A stretch of DNA of 30,812 nucleotides, taken from the NCBI GenBank assembly GCA_045133795.1, contig JBGUUT010000101.1, forward strand, positions 1 through 30,812. Direction: 5' to 3'. Shown one piece after another: positions 8,979-14,033 of the stretch (its first letter is position 1; each line of letters starts with the position of its first letter). Origin of the DNA: RGIG8597 sp045133795. GTDB taxonomy: Bacteria; Spirochaetota; GWE2-31-10. The position numbers and the translations under genes were made by a program. Below the pieces are notes generated by a model. That model was not told where the DNA came from. It did no database searches and worked only from the letters and a program-made list of their open reading frames with translations.

Positions 8979-9578
8979 ATGACTGAGAATAAAAATAATG
9001 TTATTTCCGATTTTTTTGTAATAGAGGGACTTGACGGTGCCGGCACGACTACACAAGCAAAAAAGTTAGCAGCTGAATTACCGAACAGTATTTTTACATG
9101 GGAACCGACAGACAGTGAAATCGGTAAATTACTCAGACAGATTCTCAGTCATAAACTATCAATCGATAAAATTACTCTAGCACATTTATTTGCAGCCGAC
9201 AGAAGTAATCATTTATACGGTAAAAACGGAATCATTGAACAATGCAAAACTCACAAAGTTTTTTGCGACCGCTATATACTTTCTTCTTTCGCATACCAAA
9301 GTATTGATATAAATGAAGAAATTATTATTAACCTAAATAAAATGTTCCCTATTCCTCAAAAAACTTTTTTTATCGACACTCCGGTAGACATTTGTATGCA
9401 ACGTCTGGAAAAACGAACAAATCGTGAAATCTACGAACACCACGAACTACAGTTAAAAATTCGTGAAAAGTACGAAAAAGGAATTAATGTCTTTAAAAAT
9501 CTTGGATGGAATATTCAAATTATCGACGGTACTAAAAGCATCGATGAAATTTTCCGAGAAATTACCGAAAATCTTTAA
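8979..9578 (+). CDS. tmk: Thymidylate kinase with a lysine-free P-loop
   Basis: 199 residues, typical length. It phosphorylates dTMP to dTDP using ATP. The family is recognised from the N-terminal strand and loop (FFVIEGLDGAGTTTQAKKL), the CDRYILSSFAYQS motif, the IDTPVDICMQRLEKR segment of the lid region, and IREKYEKGI near the C-terminus. The odd point is the P-loop: the family norm is G-x-D-G-x-G-K-[ST]-T-Q, but residue 23 is Thr (codon ACG), not Lys. The remaining motifs look intact, so the gene is probably functional rather than decayed. It follows glgX by 11 bases with AAAGG as ribosome-binding site, an operon pairing with no obvious metabolic logic. Confidence 0.9.
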   Translation: MTENKNNVISDFFVIEGLDGAGTTTQAKKLAAELPNSIFTWEPTDSEIGKLLRQILSHKLSIDKITLAHLFAADRSNHLYGKNGIIEQCKTHKVFCDRYILSSFAYQSIDINEEIIINLNKMFPIPQKTFFIDTPVDICMQRLEKRTNREIYEHHELQLKIREKYEKGINVFKNLGWNIQIIDGTKSIDEIFREITENL

Positions 9579-9661
9579 ACACAAAAGTAAACTTTCCCTT
9601 TAATAAAAAACTATTATTCCGAAAATTTTAAGAAGAATCATTTTTTATTACGAGGGAAAAT

Positions 9662-10213
9662 ATGGAAAATAAGATTTTTTATTTCAGTGTTACCGGAAAG
9701 AGTTTTTGGACAGCTCTTACTTTAGCAAATGAATTAACAAATTGTGATATTACGGCTATGAAAGATTACGATACCACCGAACCGATCAGAGCACAAAAAA
9801 TCGGTTTTGTTTTTCCGGTATATCACGGCGGCATTCCGGATTCGGTAAAACGTTTTTTATCTGAAATAAAAATTGACGGTACCCCTTACTTATTTTCAGT
9901 TCACACTTACAATAATAATGACGGAATAACCGAATTGCAGATTCGCGAAAAAATGCTTGCTTGCGACACTCCGATAAATGCCGTTTTTCCGTTAAAAATG
10001 ACACAACGTTACAGTCACAGTTCTTATATTGACATATTCGGTGAAAGTGCAGTTTTGAAAATGTTGCAAAAAACTCAAGCTAAAATCGGAAAAATCGCAG
10101 AAATTATCTCTTGCGAAAAAAATCATCTAAAAAGAACTTTCAGATTATCTACAAAACACAAACGCATTGCAAAAAAACAAAACCGAGTAAAAGAAAAACT
10201 AATCATACGCTGA
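9662..10213 (+). CDS. Flavodoxin-like protein related to the EFR1 flavodoxin-ferredoxin family, without the ferredoxin half
   Basis: 183 residues. The start resembles EFR1 proteins: IFYFSVTGKSFW corresponds to the FMN phosphate loop (family norm SGTGNS), and IGFVFPVYHGGIPDSVKRFL is the characteristic second motif. YLFSVHTYNNNDG matches the isoalloxazine-side loop. Family members normally continue into a ferredoxin domain with two CxxCxxCxxxCP clusters. Here no such motif exists, and the protein ends in a Lys/Arg-rich tail (KRIAKKQNRVKEKLIIR). It may be a genuine short flavoprotein or a truncated EFR1. GAGGG precedes the ATG, and a terminator follows at 10279. Confidence 0.7.
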   Translation: MENKIFYFSVTGKSFWTALTLANELTNCDITAMKDYDTTEPIRAQKIGFVFPVYHGGIPDSVKRFLSEIKIDGTPYLFSVHTYNNNDGITELQIREKMLACDTPINAVFPLKMTQRYSHSSYIDIFGESAVLKMLQKTQAKIGKIAEIISCEKNHLKRTFRLSTKHKRIAKKQNRVKEKLIIR

Positions 10214-10278
10214 TTTTTTTCTACAGATTAATTTTTCCCCACAAAAATTCGCTTATCGTAAAAAACTTATTTTCATAG

Positions 10279-10310
10279 AAAGCTGTCTTTCTTACAAGAC
10301 GGCTTTTTTT
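10279..10310 (+). terminator. Rho-independent terminator after the flavodoxin-like gene
   Basis: The stem AAAGCTGTCTT / AAGACGGCTTT (one T-G wobble) is followed by seven T. It isolates the next promoter from upstream transcription. Confidence 0.9.
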
Positions 10311-10363
10311 ATTGCCAAAGTTACAAATAATATATAAGTAAAAATGTAAAATTTTAAGATGTA

Positions 10364-10390
10364 TTGACAAATCGGGGGGGGTGTTAATGT
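10364..10390 (+). promoter_or_regulatory. Promoter with a G8 tract in the -35/-10 spacer
   Basis: A perfect -35 TTGACA lies at 10364-10369. An extended -10 (TG at 10382-10383, then TAATGT at 10385-10390) follows. The spacer is 15 bp and contains eight consecutive G at 10374-10381, exceptional in this AT-rich sequence. Two additional G would give the optimal 17-bp spacer. Homopolymeric G tracts in or near promoters are a documented phase-variation mechanism for Treponema pallidum envelope genes. Here it precedes a lipoprotein and an outer-membrane candidate. Confidence 0.7.
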
Positions 10391-10395
10391 TTGCC

Positions 10396-10429
10396 TTATT
10401 TACAACAAATCCAATAAAGTTGTAAATAA
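10396..10429 (+). promoter_or_regulatory. 5'-UTR hairpin of the G8-controlled transcript
   Basis: Perfect 11-bp arms TTATTTACAAC (10396-10406) and GTTGTAAATAA (10419-10429) enclose a 12-base loop. The expected transcription start, six to seven bases after the -10, is at about 10397, so the stem would sit at the extreme 5' end of the mRNA. It is followed by A, not T, so it is not a plus-strand terminator. Confidence 0.7.
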
Positions 10430-10456
10430 AAAAATAAAGTATCGGAGGAAAAAATA

Positions 10457-11521
10457 ATGATACACAAAGTTATTAATTTTTTAGTAATGCTGATATTATT
10501 GACCGCAACAGCATGCCAATTCAGAATCAATGACGGTGAAAATAAGCTCATGCTTTTACCGGTGACTTACAATCTTGAAAACTTAAACAGTGAATATGAT
10601 GATTATAATTTGACGGCACCACCGAATTATGACCAAGGACTCAGCGTTGTTTATTCAACAAAATATAATGAGCACAATGAAGAACGTGGATTTGATGTCT
10701 ATGAAGGTTCGATAGTTTTTGAAATAAATCGCTACGGAAATGATAATAATTCTTACGGAAATTGTTCTTTAAAAACAAGCCGAGGTAATGCGATTACATA
10801 TTTAAACACAATCTATAATGAACGCGGTCCTATTTGGATTTCTGATTATTACAGAGATTTTGATACTTTCAAAGACGATTTCAGCCATTTTTATTTTGTT
10901 TCTACCGACCGCCCTACCTCAAATACGGATTCTGTCAATGACTATAATATTCTGGGTTTTTATCTTGATGAAAATCGCAAATGTCAACAAGTGAATTTTG
11001 CAGGAAACACGGACGAGCACAATGAGCTCTACCCTTGCATAGATTATGCTCGCCAGACAATATATTTTTGTAATGATAAAGACGGTACTTATAATATTTA
11101 CAGTTGGACTTATAATGCAGATGATAAAAGAAAATTAGTCGATATTTTGCAAACTGAAGATATTTTTACCAATGCAACCAAACTCACAATTAACAGTAAT
11201 AAAAATGATGAATGTCCTTATATTTTCGGTGATTTTTTGTACTTTGTATCCGACCGTGACGGCGGAAAAGGCGGTTACGACATTTATTATTGCAAAATAA
11301 ATGATAACGGAACTTACGGCGAAGTAACATCAATCGGTGAAAATATAAATACCGAATATAACGAATACAGAGTTTCCGGATATTCCTTGGGAGCCGACAA
11401 AAGCACTCCGGATTTGATAATTTATTCTTCTGACAGAAAATACGACAGGGCAAAGGGCGGTTATGATTTATATCTGAGCGTATTAAAAGAAGTAGAAATT
11501 AAAGAAAATGAATTATTTTAG
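10457..11521 (+). CDS. Lipoprotein with PD40/TolB-like beta-propeller repeats
   Basis: 354 residues. The signal peptide ends LLTATAC with Cys20 as the lipidation site. Repeats of the PD40/WD40-like type are visible: NELYPCIDYARQTIYFCND, CPYIFGDFLYFVSDRDGG and KGGYDIYYCKINDNG, then IIYSSDRKYDRAKGGYDLYL. The [SV]SDR-x-GG-KGGYD-[IL]-Y signature is the form found in peptidoglycan-associated OmpA/PD40 proteins. No OmpA domain follows, so the protein is a bare propeller on a lipid anchor. GGAGG lies upstream of the ATG. It is the first gene after the G8 promoter, and the beta-barrel candidate begins 17 bases after it, so the two should switch together. The binding partner is not apparent. Confidence 0.8.
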   Translation: MIHKVINFLVMLILLTATACQFRINDGENKLMLLPVTYNLENLNSEYDDYNLTAPPNYDQGLSVVYSTKYNEHNEERGFDVYEGSIVFEINRYGNDNNSYGNCSLKTSRGNAITYLNTIYNERGPIWISDYYRDFDTFKDDFSHFYFVSTDRPTSNTDSVNDYNILGFYLDENRKCQQVNFAGNTDEHNELYPCIDYARQTIYFCNDKDGTYNIYSWTYNADDKRKLVDILQTEDIFTNATKLTINSNKNDECPYIFGDFLYFVSDRDGGKGGYDIYYCKINDNGTYGEVTSIGENINTEYNEYRVSGYSLGADKSTPDLIIYSSDRKYDRAKGGYDLYLSVLKEVEIKENELF

Positions 11522-11538
11522 TTTAGGAGAGTTAATTA

Positions 11539-12267
11539 ATGAAAAGATTTATATTAAATACAATTTTTATATTATTAGCCGTTCCGTGTATTATGGCTGA
11601 AACATTTTATTTAGATTCCGGTGAAACTATAGAAGGCACTCTCGTAGAAGATACATCATCCGACAACATGAAAATTATTCCCAATGAAATCGTTTTACCT
11701 AAAGACAAAATTTATAAATCTAAAAGAGAACGTTATGATGCAAACAAAAACTGGAAACGCCATTTTTTTGAAATCAGTATAGGCGGTGGTTTCGGAATAA
11801 ATTATAACAGCGGTGACGGTTATGTTTCCGGTTTTTCATTAGGCGGACACGTCGCAACAGGTTTTACCTACAATTACGCAATTACTGAATATTTTGCACT
11901 GGGACACGGAGTGCGTTTTAAAGTGGATTTTGCAGAAACATCAAATACTTTTGAATCTTGGTTAGACGGATGTATCGAAGAAAATAAAAGCGGTGTCAAA
12001 AATAACGAATGGTATGACTGGTGTGGCTTTACTTTTTCAGTTGTAGACCAATTTATGTTCGGAAACCTAAAGAAAAAACAATTCGCTGCAGTAGTTGACT
12101 TGCTGTACGGTCGAACAATCGGCGGCGGATTGGGGATTTACTATCGCGGTTTTGTTTGGAAAATTGTTTACAGTTACGATATTCCGTCGTTATTCTTCTG
12201 TCCAAACGCCTTACATTGTGTGTCATTAGATTTCGGTTATAAAATCGGAGCAGGTAAAAAGAAATGA
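11539..12267 (+). CDS. Probable outer-membrane beta-barrel protein
   Basis: 242 residues. The signal peptide is KRFILNTIFILLAVPCIMA with cleavage before Glu21. The first mature segment, YLDSGETIEGTLVED then IVLPKDKIY, resembles the small beta module (D/SG-x-x-I-x-G-x-x-x-E, then the I-P-K-x-D-I pattern) found at the front of several bacterial envelope proteins. From about residue 75 the sequence alternates short aromatic and glycine-rich beta strands (FFEISIGGGFGINY, GFSLGGHVATGFTYNY, GGGLGIYYRGFVWKIVYSY) and ends VSLDFGYKIGAGKKK, as expected for an 8-stranded barrel. AGGAG precedes the start. It is co-transcribed with the PD40 lipoprotein and closed by the terminator at 12312. The barrel is inferred from strand pattern only. 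Confidence 0.65.
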   Translation: MKRFILNTIFILLAVPCIMAETFYLDSGETIEGTLVEDTSSDNMKIIPNEIVLPKDKIYKSKRERYDANKNWKRHFFEISIGGGFGINYNSGDGYVSGFSLGGHVATGFTYNYAITEYFALGHGVRFKVDFAETSNTFESWLDGCIEENKSGVKNNEWYDWCGFTFSVVDQFMFGNLKKKQFAAVVDLLYGRTIGGGLGIYYRGFVWKIVYSYDIPSLFFCPNALHCVSLDFGYKIGAGKKK

Positions 12268-12311
12268 AAATAACCGTTTTAAGGTTGCAGTTATTAATTC
12301 AGCTGTAAAAT

Positions 12312-12343
12312 AAAAAAAGGTGCGAAAAAAACGCACCTTTTTT
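12312..12343. terminator. Bidirectional terminator between the barrel gene and icd
   Basis: AAAAAAGGTGCG and CGCACCTTTTTT form a stem with an A-rich loop, and T runs occur on both strands. It serves the two convergent genes. Confidence 0.92.
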
Positions 12344-12361
12344 GTTCTAATTTATCAAATC

Positions 12362-13606
12362 TTAGAAATTCTTAATGATTTCTTCGCCGAATTCAGAACA
12401 TTTTACTTCAGTCGCACCTTCCATTGCACGAGCCAAATCGTAAGTAACACGTTTTGACATAATTGCTGCTTCAAAACCTTTGATTATCAAATCAGCGGCT
12501 TCGTTCCAACCGATATGTTCCAACATCATTACAGCTGATAAAATTATAGACCCCGGATTTACTTTATCCATTCCTGTATATTTTGGTGCTGTTCCGTGAG
12601 TTGCTTCAAAAATAGCAATTTTATCTGCAATATTAGCTCCCGGTGCAATTCCGATACCGCCTACTTGTGCAGCCAATGCATCACTTATATAGTCACCGTT
12701 AAGGTTAGGAGTTACAACAACTTGGTATTCATCCGGACGCAACAAAATCTGCTGGAACATTGCATCTGCAATTCTGTCTTTAATCAAGATTTTGCCTGCT
12801 GGAAGTTTACCGTCATAGTTATCATACAATTCAGCTTCAGTAATTGTAATATCACCGAATTCATCTTTAGCTACTTGGTATCCCCATTCTTTAAATGCAC
12901 CTTCGGTAAATTTCATAATATTTCCCTTGTGAACAAGAGTTACGATAGTGCGTTTATTGTCAATTGCATATTGAATAGCTTTGCGAACAATGTTTTTACT
13001 AGCTTCAGGAGAAATAGGTTTGATACCGATTCCGGCAGTATCTGTGATTTTACATCCCATTTCAGTGTTTAAAAAGTTAATTACTTTTTTCACTTCTTCA
13101 GTTCCGGCTTTCCATTCGATACCTGAATAAACGTCTTCAGTGTTTTCTCTGAAAATTACCATATCTACAAGTTCCGGACGTTTTACGGGAGCACCTACAC
13201 CTTTGAAATATCTTACAGGACGAACACAAGCGTACAAATCAAGAATCTGACGCAAAGCAACATTTAAGCTTCTGATACCGCCGCCTACAGGTGTAGTAAG
13301 AGGTCCTTTGATACCTACAAAATATTTTTTAAATGCTTCGAGAGTTTCGTCCGGAAGCCAATTACCTGTTGCGTTAAAAGCTTTTTCTCCTGCCAAAACC
13401 TCAGTCCATGCTATTTCACGTTTCCCGCCGTAAGATTTTGCAACAGCTGCATCTACGACTTTAATCATAGTTTTTGTAATATCGCTGCCGATTCCGTCAC
13501 CTTCGATAAAAGGTAATATCGGCATATCGGGAACATTCATTTTTCCGTTGTCGTCAAATGTGATTCCCTGTCCTTTTGTAATCTGGCTAAATGGTTGAAT
13601 TGCCAT
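12362..13606 (-). CDS. icd: Isocitrate dehydrogenase, NADP-dependent
   Basis: 414 residues, the size of the Escherichia coli-type homodimeric enzyme that oxidises isocitrate to 2-oxoglutarate. Diagnostic stretches are FIEGDGIGSDIT near the N-terminus, IRSLNVALRQ with the substrate-binding and regulatory Ser, VRPVRYFKGV, VIFRENTEDVYSGIEW, KGNIMKFTEGAFKEWG, GDYISDALAAQVGGIG, APGANI and EATHGTAPKYTG. The HGTAPKY stretch is typical of the NADP-specific class. GGAGG stands seven bases before the ATG. It has a plausible own promoter (CTGACT-17-TATAAA at 13662-13690). No other citric-acid-cycle gene is in the window; the likely role is glutamate/2-oxoglutarate supply and NADPH. Confidence 0.96.
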   Translation of the reverse strand: MAIQPFSQITKGQGITFDDNGKMNVPDMPILPFIEGDGIGSDITKTMIKVVDAAVAKSYGGKREIAWTEVLAGEKAFNATGNWLPDETLEAFKKYFVGIKGPLTTPVGGGIRSLNVALRQILDLYACVRPVRYFKGVGAPVKRPELVDMVIFRENTEDVYSGIEWKAGTEEVKKVINFLNTEMGCKITDTAGIGIKPISPEASKNIVRKAIQYAIDNKRTIVTLVHKGNIMKFTEGAFKEWGYQVAKDEFGDITITEAELYDNYDGKLPAGKILIKDRIADAMFQQILLRPDEYQVVVTPNLNGDYISDALAAQVGGIGIAPGANIADKIAIFEATHGTAPKYTGMDKVNPGSIILSAVMMLEHIGWNEAADLIIKGFEAAIMSKRVTYDLARAMEGATEVKCSEFGEEIIKNF

Positions 13607-13661
13607 AAATCATCCTCCGCAAAAAATAAATAAGTAGATTGTAGAAATCTAATTCTGTCGT

Positions 13662-13690
13662 TTTATATCACAAAAACGTATTGTAGTCAG
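13662..13690 (-). promoter_or_regulatory. Candidate promoter of icd
   Basis: On the minus strand CTGACT (13685-13690), a 17-bp spacer and TATAAA (13662-13667) lie about 55 bp upstream of the start codon. Confidence 0.55.
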
Positions 13691-13769
13691 CAAAACTATC
13701 TTTAAAGCCAAAAGTTTTTTTATTTTCCCCGACTTAAAACCTTGATTAATTCGTTTTTAACATCCTCGA

Positions 13770-13799
13770 AAAAAAAGAGATTCCGAAACAAGTTCGGAA
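13770..13799 (-). terminator. Orphan terminator-like hairpin on the minus strand
   Basis: TTCCGAA (13781-13787) and TTCGGAA (13793-13799) form a 7-bp stem with a 5-base loop. On the minus strand it is followed by TCTC and eight T. No annotated minus-strand gene ends here. Confidence 0.5.
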
Positions 13800-13883
13800 A
13801 GACCGAAGCAATTCGCAAGTTTAAAGCTAAAAATATAGCCGGTTTTATCGGACAGAAATCCTCACATCTATTATTAAATATTT

Positions 13884-13911
13884 TTGTCGTAATAAAAAAA
13901 CTTTTTATATT
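13884..13911 (+). promoter_or_regulatory. Promoter of the 941-residue BspA-like gene
   Basis: TTGTCG (13884-13889), a 16-bp spacer and TATATT (13906-13911). The same arrangement, with the A-rich spacer and the following TG-x-G-x-TTAAG, is repeated before the paralogue at 17012-17039. Confidence 0.6.
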
Positions 13912-13919
13912 GGGGTTAA

Positions 13920-13992
13920 GCTTTATGTGAGCCCATTATAAACGCAAATAATTCCTTACATAAAGCCTGATAATGCACAATATTTTGCATTA
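13920..13992 (+). promoter_or_regulatory. Structured leader RNA, copy 1 (two hairpins)
   Basis: Stem 1 pairs GCTTTATGTGAG (13920-13931) with CTTACATAAAGC (13955-13966): 12 bp with one G-U, and an inner ATTAT/ATAAT helix in its loop. Stem 2 pairs TAATGCA (13971-13977) with TGCATTA (13986-13992). Stem 1 begins about two bases after the expected transcription start. Copy 2 at 17048-17126 has the same plan, with compensating changes in stem 1. Confidence 0.72.
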
Positions 13993-14033
13993 GATAAAAA
14001 AGTATCAATTCTAATTTTTCATAAGGATAAAAA

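Larger units (their letters stand above)
13607..14033. other. 427-bp intergenic region: icd promoter, orphan hairpin, BspA-like leader
   Basis: From left to right it holds the icd ribosome-binding site and promoter (to 13690), a stretch without recognisable genes, an orphan terminator-like hairpin for the minus strand at 13770-13799, and from 13884 the promoter and structured leader of the BspA-like gene. A 62-codon frame at 13742-13930 has no ribosome-binding site and runs into the promoter, so it is not called. Confidence 0.6.

Noticed and set aside
13742..13930. 62-codon plus-strand frame before the BspA-like gene
   Set aside because: No ribosome-binding site, a basic low-complexity product, and it overlaps the promoter of the next gene.
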